Shown one piece after another: positions 17,704 to 27,085 of a stretch of 64,000 bases of DNA. A program made the translations under genes and the position numbers. Origin of the DNA: JAGVSZ01 sp963716855 (GTDB taxonomy: Bacteria; Pseudomonadota; Gammaproteobacteria; Burkholderiales; SG8-39); NCBI GenBank assembly GCA_963716855.1, contig CAVQUV010000006.1:62001-126000 (forward strand). Direction: 5' to 3'. The notes below the pieces were generated by a model. That model saw only the letters and a program-made list of their open reading frames with translations, was not told the DNA's origin and did not search any database. Numbering within the stretch: position 1 is the stretch's first letter; every line of letters starts with the position of its first letter.

Positions 17704-18413
17704 GGCAGATCGTTCTCGACACCGAGACGACCGGCCTGAACGCGCGGCTCGGCGACCGGATCATCGAGATCGGGTGCATCGAGCTGGTGAACCGCCGGCC
17801 GACCGGCAACCATTTCCACCGCTACCTCAACCCCGAGCGCGAGATCGAGGAGGGCGCGCTGCGGGTGCACGGCATCACCAACGAGTTCCTGCAGGACAAG
17901 CCGCGGTTCGGCGACATCGCACGCGAGTTCGTCGAGTACGTCGCGGGCGCCGAGCTGATCATCCACAACGCGGCGTTCGACGTCGAGTTCCTCAACGCCG
18001 AGTTCGAGAAGGCCCGGCTGGCGCCGGTCGAAAAGCACGTGTCGGCGGTGCTCGACACGCTGCGCCAGGCGCGCGAGCTGCATCCGGGCAAGAAGAATTC
18101 GCTCGACGCCCTGTGCGAGCGCTACCAGATCGACCACTCCCACCGCACGCTGCACGGCGCGCTGCTCGACGCACAGCTGCTCGCGGAGGTCTATCTCGCC
18201 ATGACGCGCGGCCAGGAGAGCCTGGCAATCGAGCTCGACGGCCCGACGGGCCCCGTGCCAGCGGCGTGGACGGAGCGCAGGGGCGGCGAGCGTCCGCGGC
18301 TCGCGGTCGTGCGCGCGAGCGTGGCGGAGGCGGCGGAGCACGCCCGGATCCTCGAGTCGATTGCGAAGGATTCCAAGGGCAAGCTGGTGTGGGCGGTGGA
18401 CCCGGCGCAGTGA
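17700..18413 (+). CDS. dnaQ: DNA polymerase III epsilon subunit (3'-5' proofreading exonuclease)
   Basis: 237 residues. It proofreads within the replicative polymerase core. DEDDh exonuclease motifs are all present: Asp7 and Glu9 in IVLDTETTG, Asp94 in HNAAFDVEFLN, and His152 with Asp157 in RTLHGALLDAQLL. The C-terminal part (about 185-237) is the polymerase-alpha binding tail. Start ATG 17700 overlaps the RND stop (ATGA), implying translational coupling to the efflux genes. Confidence 0.96.
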   Translation: MRQIVLDTETTGLNARLGDRIIEIGCIELVNRRPTGNHFHRYLNPEREIEEGALRVHGITNEFLQDKPRFGDIAREFVEYVAGAELIIHNAAFDVEFLNAEFEKARLAPVEKHVSAVLDTLRQARELHPGKKNSLDALCERYQIDHSHRTLHGALLDAQLLAEVYLAMTRGQESLAIELDGPTGPVPAAWTERRGGERPRLAVVRASVAEAAEHARILESIAKDSKGKLVWAVDPAQ

Positions 18414-18456
18414 TCTATACTTTCCCGTCCAGGTTCCCAACGAGCAGCCGCGCGCC

Positions 18457-20106
18457 ATGGCCTCCGGAAAGCCCAATCCCTACGAGCAGGACCTCGACCG
18501 GAACCCGGCCAACCACGCTCCGCTGACGCCGCTCACGTTCATCGAGTGGAGCGCGTCCGTGTACCCGCACCGCGCTGCGGTGATCCACGGCGCGCGGCGG
18601 TACAGCTGGAGCGAGACTTACGCGCGCGCGCGGCGGCTCGCGTCCGCGCTCGCCCGCCGCGGCATCGGCGCGGGCGACACGGTCGCCGCGATGCTCGCGA
18701 ATACGCCCGAGATGTACGAGTGCCATTTCGGCGTGCCGATGGTCGGCGCGGTGCTCAATACCCTCAATACGCGGCTCGATGCGGATGCCATCGCCTTCAT
18801 GCTCGGCCACGGCGAGGCGAAGGTCCTGATCACCGATCGCGAGTTCGCCGGCACGATCGCCGGGGCGCTGAAGAAGCTCGACCGGAAGGTGCTCGTCGTC
18901 GACGTCGACGACCCGGAGTACGACGGGCCCGGGAGCCGGCTGGGCGAGGCCGAGTACGAGGCGTTCCTGGCGGGGGGCGACCCGGCCTTTGCCTGGCAGC
19001 CGCCGGCCGACGAGTGGCAGGCGATTTCCCTCAATTACACCTCCGGCACCACCGGCAATCCGAAGGGCGTCGTGTACTCGCATCGCGGGGCGTACCTGAA
19101 CGGCGTCGGCAACATCCTCACCTGGGGCATGCCGCGGCACTCGGTCTACCTCTGGACCCTGCCGATGTTCCACTGCAACGGCTGGTGCTTCCCGTGGTCG
19201 ATGGCGGCGAACGCCGGCACGAATGTCTGCCTGCGGCGCGTCGACCCCGAGCTGATCTTCCCGCTCATGAAGGAGCACAAGGTCTCGCACTACTGCGGCG
19301 CGCCGATCGTCCACTCGATGCTCATCAACGCCGATCCGAAACTGCGCGCGGGCATCGGGCACAAGGTCTCGGCCTTCGTCGCCGGCGCTGCGCCGCCCCA
19401 GGCGATGATCGAGGGCATGGAGCGGATCGGATTCGATCTCACGCACGTGTACGGCCTCACCGAGGTTTACGGCCCGGCGACCGTCTGCGCGAAGCACGAC
19501 GAATGGGCCGCGCTCGAGCTCGGCCCGCGCGCGGAGCGCAACGGCCGGCAAGGCGTGCGCTACCTGCTCGAGGAGGGGTGCACGGTCATGGACCCGGCCA
19601 CGATGCGGCCGGTGCCCGCGGACGGCGAGACCATGGGCGAGATCATGTTCCGGGGCAACGTGACGATGAAGGGCTACCTGAAGAACCCGAAGGCGACGCA
19701 GGACGCGTTCGCCGGCGGCTGGTTCCACTCGGGCGACCTCGCGGTGCTGCAGGCCGACGGATACATCAAGATCAAGGATCGCGCCAAGGACATCATCATC
19801 TCCGGCGGCGAGAACATCTCCTCGATCGAGGTGGAGGACGTGATCTACCGCCATCCGGCAGTGCTTGCCGCCGCGGTGGTGGCAAGGCCCGACCCCAAAT
19901 GGGGCGAGACGCCGTGCGCGTTCGTCGAGCTCAAGCCCGGCGCTACGGTCACCGAGACGGAGATCGTCGAGCACTGCCGCGCGCATCTCGCGCGCTTCAA
20001 GGTGCCGCGCGCCGTCGTCTTCGGCCCGCTGCCGAAAACCTCGACCGGAAAGATCCAGAAGTTCATGCTGCGCCAGCAGGCGAAGTCGGCCTCGGCGATC
20101 GAGTGA
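18457..20106 (+). CDS. AMP-dependent acyl-CoA synthetase (medium/long-chain, AlkK-like)
   Basis: 549 residues from ATG 18457. It adenylates a carboxylic acid and transfers it to CoA. The ATP-binding loop is YTSGTTGNPKGVVYSH. The adenylation motif FDLTHVYGLTEVYGP, the aspartate motif GWFHSGDLAVLQADGYIKIKD, and the catalytic Lys motif PKTSTGKIQKF are all intact. The family resemblance is to fatty-acyl ligases of the AlkK type. The following enoyl-CoA hydratase and the ETF and acyl-CoA dehydrogenase genes support a role in beta-oxidation. Exact chain length cannot be inferred. Confidence 0.9.
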   Translation: MASGKPNPYEQDLDRNPANHAPLTPLTFIEWSASVYPHRAAVIHGARRYSWSETYARARRLASALARRGIGAGDTVAAMLANTPEMYECHFGVPMVGAVLNTLNTRLDADAIAFMLGHGEAKVLITDREFAGTIAGALKKLDRKVLVVDVDDPEYDGPGSRLGEAEYEAFLAGGDPAFAWQPPADEWQAISLNYTSGTTGNPKGVVYSHRGAYLNGVGNILTWGMPRHSVYLWTLPMFHCNGWCFPWSMAANAGTNVCLRRVDPELIFPLMKEHKVSHYCGAPIVHSMLINADPKLRAGIGHKVSAFVAGAAPPQAMIEGMERIGFDLTHVYGLTEVYGPATVCAKHDEWAALELGPRAERNGRQGVRYLLEEGCTVMDPATMRPVPADGETMGEIMFRGNVTMKGYLKNPKATQDAFAGGWFHSGDLAVLQADGYIKIKDRAKDIIISGGENISSIEVEDVIYRHPAVLAAAVVARPDPKWGETPCAFVELKPGATVTETEIVEHCRAHLARFKVPRAVVFGPLPKTSTGKIQKFMLRQQAKSASAIE

Positions 20107-20121
20107 CCGGAGCATCCGCAA

Positions 20122-20919
20122 ATGAGCGCGCAACCGCAGACCGCCGGCCCAGTCCTTCTCCGCGATGACCGGGACGGCATCACGACCCTGACGCTGAACC
20201 GTCCTGCATCGTACAACTTGCTCACGTCCGAGCTGATCGACGCGCTGCTGTCCGCGTTCGACTCGATCGCGAAGGACGAAAGCGTGCGCGTCGTTGTCCT
20301 CGCCGCGCTCGGGAGGGGCTTCTCGGCAGGGCACGACCTCAAGGAGATCCGCGCGCTCGGCACGCAGCCGAAGATCGCGAGCCTGTTCCAGCGGTGCAGC
20401 CGGATGATGGTGTCGATTGCGCGCCTGCCGCAGCCGGTAATCGCACGGGTGCAGGGAGCCGCCGCCGCCGCGGGCTGCCAGCTCGTGGCGCAATGCGACC
20501 TTGCGGTGGCCTCGGACAGCGCAAAATTCGCCGCGCCGGGCGTCACGTGGGGGTTCTTCTGCTCAACCCCGGGCGTTGCCATCGGCCGCAATCTCGCGCG
20601 CAAGCACGCGATGGAGATGCTCCTGACTGGGGATGCAATAGATGCACGTCGCGCAGTCGAGTGGGGGCTTGTCAACCGCGTCGTGCCGGCCGGCGAGCTC
20701 GAAGACGCGGTGCTCGCCCTGGCCACCCAGATCCGATCCAAGCCGCGCTGCACGATCGCAAACGGCAAGCGCGCGTTCTACGAACAGCTCGAGATGGGCA
20801 TCGAGCGCGCCTACGAGCTGGCCGGCCACGTCATCGCGTCGAGCTTCGCGCACGAGGAGGGACGCGAGGGCATGGACGCGTTCATCGAAAAGCGTCCCCC
20901 GAACTGGGAGGAGCGCTAG
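20122..20919 (+). CDS. Enoyl-CoA hydratase/isomerase family protein (ECHDC3-like)
   Basis: 265 residues in the crotonase fold, 15 bases after the ligase. The oxyanion-hole regions are FSAGHDLKEIRALG and QGAAAAAGCQLVAQCDLAVA. At the positions where classical hydratases carry catalytic glutamates the sequence reads AAAAGC and GVTWGFFCST, so neither acid is obvious; this resembles the ECHDC3-type branch. It may be a crotonase-fold protein with a different reaction. It is probably cotranscribed with the ligase and ends at the hairpin at 20918-20939. Confidence 0.85.
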   Translation: MSAQPQTAGPVLLRDDRDGITTLTLNRPASYNLLTSELIDALLSAFDSIAKDESVRVVVLAALGRGFSAGHDLKEIRALGTQPKIASLFQRCSRMMVSIARLPQPVIARVQGAAAAAGCQLVAQCDLAVASDSAKFAAPGVTWGFFCSTPGVAIGRNLARKHAMEMLLTGDAIDARRAVEWGLVNRVVPAGELEDAVLALATQIRSKPRCTIANGKRAFYEQLEMGIERAYELAGHVIASSFAHEEGREGMDAFIEKRPPNWEER

Positions 20920-20948
20920 CCGCCGGCGTGCCGGCGGCTGCGGCCTTT
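20918..20948 (+). terminator. Hairpin terminator between enoyl-CoA hydratase and etfB
   Basis: A perfect 10-base inverted repeat, AGCCGCCGGC (20918-20927) and GCCGGCGGCT (20930-20939), overlaps the last base of the hydratase stop. It is followed by a short pyrimidine stretch (CCTTTCC) rather than a long T run. It separates the ligase-hydratase pair from the etfBA unit. Confidence 0.5.
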
Positions 20949-20984
20949 CCGATAAGATCCACTGCACCGAACTGAAAGTCCCCC

Positions 20985-21733
20985 ATGAAAGTCCTCGTTT
21001 CGATCAAGCGCGTCGTCGACTACAACGTGAAGGTCCGCGTCAAGGCGGACGGCACCGGCGTCGAGACGGCAAACGTCAAGATGTCCATGAATCCCTTCGA
21101 CGAGATCGCCGTCGAGGAAGCGGTGCGGCTCAAGGAGGCCGGCGTGGCCACCGAGGTGATCGTCGTGTCCTGCGGCATCGCCGCCTGCCAGGAGACGCTG
21201 CGCACGGCGCTGGCGATCGGAGCCGACCGCGCGATCCTGGTCGAGACCGACGTCGAGCTCCAGCCGCTCGCGGTCGCCAAGCTCCTGAAGGCGATCGCGG
21301 CCAAGGAGAACCCGCAGCTCGCGCTCCTCGGCAAGCAGGCGATCGACGACGACGCGAACCAGACCGGCCAGATGCTGGCGGCGCTGCTCGGCTGGCCGCA
21401 GGCGACGTTCGCGTCCAAGGTGAAGATCGCGGACGGCAAGGCCGAGGTCGTGCGCGAGGTCGACGGCGGCCTGGAGACGGTGGCGATGAAGCTCCCGGCC
21501 GTGATCACCGTCGATCTGCGGCTGAACGAGGCGCGCTACGTCACGCTGCCGAACATCATGAAGGCGAAGAAGAAGCCCCTGGAGATGCTCAAGCCGGATG
21601 CCCTCGGGGTGGATGTCGCCCCGCGCCTCGCCACGCTGAAGGTCGAGGAGCCGGCCAAGCGCAAGGGGGGATGAAGGTGCCCGACGCGAAGGCCCTGGTC
21701 GAGAAGCTCAAGAACGAAGCGAAAGTGATCTGA
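20985..21733 (+). CDS. etfB: Electron transfer flavoprotein beta subunit, with apparent 1-base frameshift near the 3' end
   Basis: EtfB forms the FAD/AMP-binding heterodimer that takes electrons from acyl-CoA dehydrogenases. The frame MKVLVSIKRVVDYNVKVRVK runs to an early TGA at 21672-21674 after 229 residues. The missing end, VPDAKALVEKLKNEAKVI, is encoded directly after in another frame. One extra G in the six-G run at 21665-21670 would restore a 249-residue protein, the normal family length. The family signature is intact (around AKKKPLEMLKPDALGVDVAP). etfA follows 65 bases later. The shift is more likely a sequence error than a real truncation. Confidence 0.9.
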
Positions 21734-21798
21734 CGCCGCGCGGCACCACCCGCGTCCTCGTGCCGGCGAACGCCGGGAACCCGACAGCAGAGAGAACC

Positions 21799-22731
21799 AT
21801 GCCCATCCTCGTCATCGCGGAACACGACAACGCCCACCTCAAGGGGGCGACCCTCCACACGCTCGGCGCGGCGCAGGCGATCGGCGGCGACGTGCATGTC
21901 CTGGTCGCGGGCGCGGGCTGTGACGCCGTCGCTCGGACCGCCGCCCAGGCGGCCGGCGTCGCCAAGGTGCTGCTCGCGGACGCGGCGCACTACAAGGACG
22001 AGCTGGCCGAGAGCCTCGCGCTGCTCGTCGTTCAGCTCGCGAAGGACTACGGCCACGTGCTGCTCCCGGCGACGACGTTCGGGAAGAACCTCGGACCGCG
22101 CGTGGCGGCGCTCCTCGACGTGGCGCAGATCTCCGACATCGTGGCGGTCAAGTCGCCCGACACGTTCGTGCGGCCGATCTATGCGGGCAACGCTTTGGCC
22201 ACCGTGCAGTCCAGGGACGCAATCAAGATCATCACGGTGCGCTCGACCGGTTTCGACGCCGTCGCCGCGACCGGCGGGGGCGCGACGGTTGAAAAGCTCG
22301 CCGCGGGGCCCGACGCGGGGCTCACCACGATGCTGGGACGGGAGCTCACGAAGAGCGAGCGCCCGGAGCTGACCGCGGCGCGCGTGATCATCTCCGGCGG
22401 CCGCGGCATGGGCTCCGGCGAGAACTTCAAGCTGCTCGAGCCGATCGCGGACAAGCTGAACGCGGCGATGGGCGCGAGCCGGGCGGCGGTGGACGCGGGC
22501 TTCGTGCCGAACGACTGGCAGGTCGGGCAGACCGGCAAGATCGTCGCGCCCGAGCTCTACATCGCGGTGGGCATCTCAGGGGCGATCCAGCACCTTGCGG
22601 GCATGAAAGACAGCCGCGTGATCGTGGCGATCAACAAGGACGAGGAGGCGCCGATCTTCCAGGTCGCCGACTACGGGATCGTCGGGGACCTCTTCAAGAT
22701 CGTGCCCGAGCTCGCAAAGGAGCTGGGTTGA
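21799..22731 (+). CDS. etfA: Electron transfer flavoprotein alpha subunit
   Basis: 310 residues, the usual size. The N-terminal domain starts MPILVIAEHDNAHLKGATLH. The FAD-binding C-terminal domain shows AARVIISGGRGMGSGENFKL, VGQTGKIVAPELYIAVGISG, AIQHLAGMKDSRVIVAINKD and the end GIVGDLFKIVPELAKELG. It pairs with EtfB upstream to shuttle electrons from acyl-CoA dehydrogenases to ETF-QO, which is encoded at 25385-27001. ATG 21799 follows AGAGAG. Confidence 0.96.
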   Translation: MPILVIAEHDNAHLKGATLHTLGAAQAIGGDVHVLVAGAGCDAVARTAAQAAGVAKVLLADAAHYKDELAESLALLVVQLAKDYGHVLLPATTFGKNLGPRVAALLDVAQISDIVAVKSPDTFVRPIYAGNALATVQSRDAIKIITVRSTGFDAVAATGGGATVEKLAAGPDAGLTTMLGRELTKSERPELTAARVIISGGRGMGSGENFKLLEPIADKLNAAMGASRAAVDAGFVPNDWQVGQTGKIVAPELYIAVGISGAIQHLAGMKDSRVIVAINKDEEAPIFQVADYGIVGDLFKIVPELAKELG

Positions 22732-22765
22732 GCGGCCGCGCGCCGGAAGCGGCTCGGAGCGAGCG

Positions 22766-24559
22766 ATGAGCGACTACAACGCCCCCCTGCGCGACATGCA
22801 GTTCGTGCTGCACGAGCTGGCCGGCCTCGACGAGGTCGCCGCGCTGCCGGGGTTCGGCGACGCCACGCCGGATCTCGTCGAGCAGATCCTCACCGAGAGC
22901 GCGCGGTTCTGCGGCGAGGTGCTGTCGCCGATCAACTGGTCCGGCGATCAGGAGGGCGCGGTGTGGCGCGAGGGCGAGGTCACGACCCCGAAGGGCTTCC
23001 GCGAGGCTTACCGACAGTTCGTCGCGGGTGGATGGAACGCGCTGCAGTTCCCGGCCGAGTACGGCGGTCAGGGCCTGCCGAAGCTCGTTGCCGCGCCGGT
23101 GATGGAGATGTGGAAGTCGGCGAACCTGTCCTTCTCGCTCTGTCCGCTGCTCACCGGGGGGGCGATCGAGGCGCTGCTGCTGCGCGGCTCGGAGGGACAG
23201 AAGCGGGCGTACCTGCCGAAGATGGTGGAAGGCACCTGGACCGGCACGATGAACCTGACCGAGCCGCAGGCGGGCTCCGATCTCGCGCAGGTCAAGACAA
23301 AGGCGGTGCGCGCTGGCGACCACTACCGGATCTTCGGACAGAAGATCTTCATCACCTACGGCGAGCACGATCTCGCCGAGAACATCATCCACCTCGTGCT
23401 CGCGCGCACCCCGGATGCTCCCGAGGGCGTGAAGGGCATCTCGCTCTTCGTCGTGCCGAAGTTCCTCCCGAAGTCCGACGGCACCCCCGGCGAACGCAAC
23501 GACGTGCGCTGCGTGTCGATCGAGCACAAGCTCGGAATCCACGCGAGCCCGACGTCCGTCATGGCCTACGGGGACAAGGACGGCGCGATCGGCACCCTCG
23601 TCGGCGAGGAGAATCGCGGCCTCGAGTACATGTTCATCATGATGAACGCGGCGCGCTTCGCGGTCGGGATGGAGGGCGTGGCGGTGAGCGAGCGTGCCTA
23701 CCAGAAGGCGCTCGCGTACGCCAAGGACCGCGTGCAGAGCCGGGAGCTCGGAGGCAGCGGCTCCAAGCCCGCCCCGATCATCCGCCATCCGGACGTGCGG
23801 CGCATGCTGATGAGCATGAAGTCCCAGGCCGAAGCGGCCCGCGCGCTGGCGTACGTGACCGCCGCCGCGCTCGACAAGGCGCACCATCATCCCGACAAGG
23901 ACGAGCGCGCGCGCAACCAGGCGTTCGCGGACCTCATGATTCCGGTGGTCAAGGGCTGGTCGACGGAGACCGCGATCGAGGTGGCGTCCACCGGGATCCA
24001 GGTGCACGGCGGCATGGGCTTCATCGAGGAGACCGGCGCCGCCCAGTACCTGCGCGACGCGCGCATCACCACGATCTACGAGGGCACCACCGGGATCCAG
24101 GCGAACGACCTGATCGGTCGCAAGGTCGCGCGCGAAGGCGGGGTGACGGCCAAGGCGGTCTTTGCGCAGATCGACGCGACCGTGGCGGCGCTGCGAGCTT
24201 CGGACGCGACCGATCTCGGCGTGATCGGCACGCGGCTTGCGGCCGGGCGCAAGGCGGCGGCCGATTGCGTCGACTGGATCGTCGCAACGTCGGGGACGGA
24301 TCCGAAGGCCGTCCACGCGGGCGCCGTGCCGTTCCTCAAGCTCTGCGGGGCGGTGTTCGGCGGCTGGCAGATGGGCCGCGCGGCGGTGGCGGCGCACTCG
24401 CGGCTCGCGCAGGGGGAGGGCGATGCCGCCTTCCTGAAGGCGAAGATCTCGACCGCGCGGTTCTTCGCCGACCACCATCTTTCGCAGGGCGCCGCGCTTC
24501 GCGACGTCGTGCTCGAAGGCTCTGCCGGCGTTCTCGCCCTGACCGAAGAGCAGTTCTGA
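22766..24559 (+). CDS. Acyl-CoA dehydrogenase, large (about 600-residue) type
   Basis: 597 residues, an FAD enzyme oxidising acyl-CoA to enoyl-CoA and reducing ETF. N-terminal, middle (MNLTEPQAGSDLAQVKTKAV) and C-terminal domains are recognisable. The catalytic Glu is in RITTIYEGTTGIQANDLIGR (about residue 438). The extra C-terminal domain, ending FFADHHLSQGAALRDVVLEG and LTEEQF, places it in the long family that includes DmdC/AcdA-like enzymes. It lies 34 bases after etfA, so it is probably in the same transcript. Substrate chain length is unknown. A methylmercaptopropionyl-CoA role is possible but unsupported here. Confidence 0.92.
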   Translation: MSDYNAPLRDMQFVLHELAGLDEVAALPGFGDATPDLVEQILTESARFCGEVLSPINWSGDQEGAVWREGEVTTPKGFREAYRQFVAGGWNALQFPAEYGGQGLPKLVAAPVMEMWKSANLSFSLCPLLTGGAIEALLLRGSEGQKRAYLPKMVEGTWTGTMNLTEPQAGSDLAQVKTKAVRAGDHYRIFGQKIFITYGEHDLAENIIHLVLARTPDAPEGVKGISLFVVPKFLPKSDGTPGERNDVRCVSIEHKLGIHASPTSVMAYGDKDGAIGTLVGEENRGLEYMFIMMNAARFAVGMEGVAVSERAYQKALAYAKDRVQSRELGGSGSKPAPIIRHPDVRRMLMSMKSQAEAARALAYVTAAALDKAHHHPDKDERARNQAFADLMIPVVKGWSTETAIEVASTGIQVHGGMGFIEETGAAQYLRDARITTIYEGTTGIQANDLIGRKVAREGGVTAKAVFAQIDATVAALRASDATDLGVIGTRLAAGRKAAADCVDWIVATSGTDPKAVHAGAVPFLKLCGAVFGGWQMGRAAVAAHSRLAQGEGDAAFLKAKISTARFFADHHLSQGAALRDVVLEGSAGVLALTEEQF

Positions 24560-24614
24560 CCTTGGGTCACGCTACGAGGGGCCACGCCCCCACGTGCTCG
24601 CCGCTGCCTGGAAA

Positions 24615-24630
24615 CCGCCGCCTTCGGCGG
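24615..24630. terminator. Short GC hairpin between convergent genes
   Basis: CCGCCG (24615-24620) and CGGCGG (24625-24630) flank a CCTT loop in the 90-base gap between the acyl-CoA dehydrogenase and the convergent GNAT gene. There is no T run, so this is only a weak candidate for a bidirectional terminator. Confidence 0.3.
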
Positions 24631-24649
24631 CTCATTGCCATCGAGCGAC

Positions 24650-25237
24650 TCAGGCCTCGGTCTGCGGGTCACCGGCCTGGCGCCCGACGAACGCGGCCGT
24701 CTCGTCGTGCAGGTCGCGCTCGAGCACGCGCAGGGTCGGGTCGCCCGCAGGCACCGTCACCTTGAATCCGAGGTGTGCAGCGAGGCGGATCATCGGCTGA
24801 TTGGTTGCGAGGGTCTCGCCGACGAGTCGCTGCAGCCCTCGTTCCCTTGCGATCTCGACCATGCGCGCGAGGAGCATCCGCCCGACGCCGCACCGTTGCC
24901 ACGCATCCGCAACCGTCACCGCGAACTCCGCCTGGTGTCCATCGGGCAGCAGGACATAGCGTGCCACCCCGATCGGCGTCTCCTGCCCCCCGACGGTCGT
25001 CGTGGCGACCAGGGCGACGTCCCGCGAAAAGTCGACGTTGACGAGCGTCGCGAGGAGATCCGGCGTGAACCGGACGCCGCCGAAGAAGCGGCTGTAGCGC
25101 GTTTCCTGGGACAGCCCCAGCCCGAAGCGCAACTCCAGATCGGCATCCCCCCGCTGAAGCGGGCGGACCGTCACCGAGTGCGCATGCAGGACCGCTGACG
25201 AGCTGGTGAGCGGCAGGTCCAGAGGGTTTTTGTGCAT
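24650..25237 (-). CDS. GNAT-family N-acetyltransferase
   Basis: 195 residues. The acetyl-CoA binding motif A is AWQRCGVGRMLLARMVEIAR, preceded by the core strand AEFAVTVAD, and motif B lies near NQPMIRLAAHLGFKVT. N-terminal MHKNPLDLPLTSSSAVLHAH leads into the VRPLQRGDADLELRF start of the domain. The same type of single GNAT domain is found attached to protein acetyltransferases and acyl-CoA ligases, so protein-lysine acetylation is possible, but the substrate cannot be told. An AT-rich promoter candidate lies upstream at 25307-25334. Confidence 0.82.
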   Translation of the reverse strand: MHKNPLDLPLTSSSAVLHAHSVTVRPLQRGDADLELRFGLGLSQETRYSRFFGGVRFTPDLLATLVNVDFSRDVALVATTTVGGQETPIGVARYVLLPDGHQAEFAVTVADAWQRCGVGRMLLARMVEIARERGLQRLVGETLATNQPMIRLAAHLGFKVTVPAGDPTLRVLERDLHDETAAFVGRQAGDPQTEA

Positions 25238-25306
25238 AGCAGCAAGATACCACGCGAGCGAGCCCGGCAGTGGGTACGGAAGCCTACCTACTTTGCTAAG
25301 TAACTC

Positions 25307-25334
25307 GTTATATACCAGTATGTTAAGAAGTAAA
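25307..25334 (-). promoter_or_regulatory. Candidate promoter of the GNAT gene in an AT-rich patch
   Basis: On the minus strand TTTACT (25334-25329) and TATAAC (25312-25307) are 16 bases apart. They lie in a conspicuously AT-rich island (about 25280-25375) of an otherwise G/C-rich region, about 70 bases before the GNAT start codon. Confidence 0.4.
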
Positions 25335-25384
25335 GTTAATCTTGTTTAAGAGGTTATAGAGCAGAATTCCTGTCCTTCCGCGGC

Positions 25385-27001
25385 TCACATGTTCGGGTAG
25401 TTCGGCCCTTCGCCTCCCTGCGGGACGACCCAGTTGATGTTCTGGGTGGGGTCCTTGATATCGCAGGTCTTGCAGTGCACGCAGTTCTGGGCGTTGATCT
25501 GGAGCCGCGGATTCCGGCCGTCCTGGTCGCGCACGATCTCGTACACGCCGGCCGGGCAGTAGCGCTGCTCGGGCGCGTCGTAGAGCGCGAGGTTCACGCC
25601 GATCGGCACCGACGCGTCCGCGAGCGTCAGGTGGCTCGGCTGGTTTTCCTCGTGGTTCGTCGCCGAAAGATAGACCGACGAGAGCTTGTCGAAGCTCAGC
25701 TCGCCGTCGGGCTTCGGGTAGTCGACGCGCGGATACTCGGAGGCCCTGCCGAGCTGCGTGTGGTCGGCGTGGATCCGGAACGTCCACGGCGCCTTGCCCT
25801 GGAACACGTATTGGTCGATGCCGGCGTAGATCACGCCGGCCCACAATCCCTGGTAGAACGACGGCCGGATGTTGCGCGCGCGGTGCAGCTCGTCCCAGAG
25901 CCAGGTGCGCCTCAGTTTCTCCGCATAGCCGGTCACTTCGCCCTGCGCGTCTCCCGCGAGCGCCTCGAACAGTGCTTCCGCCGCGGTCATCCCCGACTTC
26001 ATCGCGAGATGCGAGCCCTTGATCTTGGGCACGTTGAGAAACCCGGCGGTGTCGCCGACCAGCATCCCGCCCGGAAAGGTCAGCCTGGGGATCGACTGGA
26101 AGCCGCCTTCGGACAGGGCCCGCGCGCCGTACGCGATGCGGCGTCCGCCCGCGAGGAAGGGCCGGATCTCGGGATGCGTCTTGAAGCGCTGGAACTCGTC
26201 GAACGGGGAGAGGTGCGGGTTCCTGTAATCGAGGCCGACCACGAATCCGACGGAGATCAGGTTCTCGCCGAAGTGATACAGGAAGGAGCCACCATAGGTG
26301 TCCGAGGCGAGCGGCCAGCCGATGGTATGGAGCACCAGGCCGGGCCGATGCTTCCCCGCGGGCGCCTCCCACAGCTCCTTGATGCCGATCCCGTAGGTCT
26401 GCGGATCGACGCCCTCGCGCAGGCTGAAGCGCTTGAACAGCGTCTTCGTGAGCGAGCCGCGGCAGCCTTCCGCAAACACGGTCTGCTTCGCGTGCAGCTC
26501 GACCCCGCGCTGGAAGCTCCCCGTGTGGGTGCCGTCCTTCGCGACGCCCATGTCTCCGGTCGCCACGCCCTTGACGCTGCCGTCTTCGCGATAGAGCACT
26601 TCCGCCGCGGCGAAGCCGGCGTAGATCTCGACGCCCAGTTCCTCGGCCTGCTTCCCGAGCCAGCGACAGAGATTCCCCAGGCTGATGACGTAGTTGCCGT
26701 GGTTGCGAAAGAAGGGCGGCACCGGCAGCGGGTACGCCTTGCGCTCGGTGAGGAACAGCACGCGGTCCTCGCGGGCCGGCGTCTCGACCGGTGCGCCTTT
26801 CTGCTTCCAGTCCGGGATGAGCTCGTTCAGCGCGCGCGGCTCGAGCACCGCGCCGGAGAGGATGTGCGCGCCGATCTCCGAGCCCTTCTCGAGCAGACAG
26901 ACGCTCAGTTCCCGGCCGGATTCGGCGGCAAGCCGCTTCAGGCGGATCGCGCACGCGAGACCCGAGGGCCCGCCGCCCACGATCACGACGTCGTACTCCA
27001 T
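25385..27001 (-). CDS. Electron transfer flavoprotein-ubiquinone oxidoreductase (ETF-QO)
   Basis: 538 residues from ATG 27001, chosen because the flavin-binding start MEYDVVIVGGGPSGLACAIR fits the family; the frame is open about 37 codons further upstream. It is a peripheral inner-membrane enzyme moving electrons from EtfBA to ubiquinone. After the FAD and ubiquinone-binding domains the C-terminal 4Fe-4S cluster cysteines are visible: Cys482 (YCPAGVYE), Cys507, Cys510 and Cys513 (NCVHCKTCDIKDPTQNINW). The protein ends GPNYPNM as in the family. It is divergent from the thioesterase-aacS pair. Confidence 0.95.
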   Translation of the reverse strand: MEYDVVIVGGGPSGLACAIRLKRLAAESGRELSVCLLEKGSEIGAHILSGAVLEPRALNELIPDWKQKGAPVETPAREDRVLFLTERKAYPLPVPPFFRNHGNYVISLGNLCRWLGKQAEELGVEIYAGFAAAEVLYREDGSVKGVATGDMGVAKDGTHTGSFQRGVELHAKQTVFAEGCRGSLTKTLFKRFSLREGVDPQTYGIGIKELWEAPAGKHRPGLVLHTIGWPLASDTYGGSFLYHFGENLISVGFVVGLDYRNPHLSPFDEFQRFKTHPEIRPFLAGGRRIAYGARALSEGGFQSIPRLTFPGGMLVGDTAGFLNVPKIKGSHLAMKSGMTAAEALFEALAGDAQGEVTGYAEKLRRTWLWDELHRARNIRPSFYQGLWAGVIYAGIDQYVFQGKAPWTFRIHADHTQLGRASEYPRVDYPKPDGELSFDKLSSVYLSATNHEENQPSHLTLADASVPIGVNLALYDAPEQRYCPAGVYEIVRDQDGRNPRLQINAQNCVHCKTCDIKDPTQNINWVVPQGGEGPNYPNM

Positions 27002-27085
27002 CGATTCGCGTTCCACCGCCAGCTCCCCGGTCTGCGCGCCGCGCTCCACCGCCCGACAAAGGCCAGCGCGACAAGGGCCCGATTG

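Noticed and set aside
21660..21680. Programmed ribosomal frameshift in etfB
   Set aside because: The G run is slippery, but no stimulatory structure is obvious and comparable indels occur in three other genes, so sequence error is simpler.
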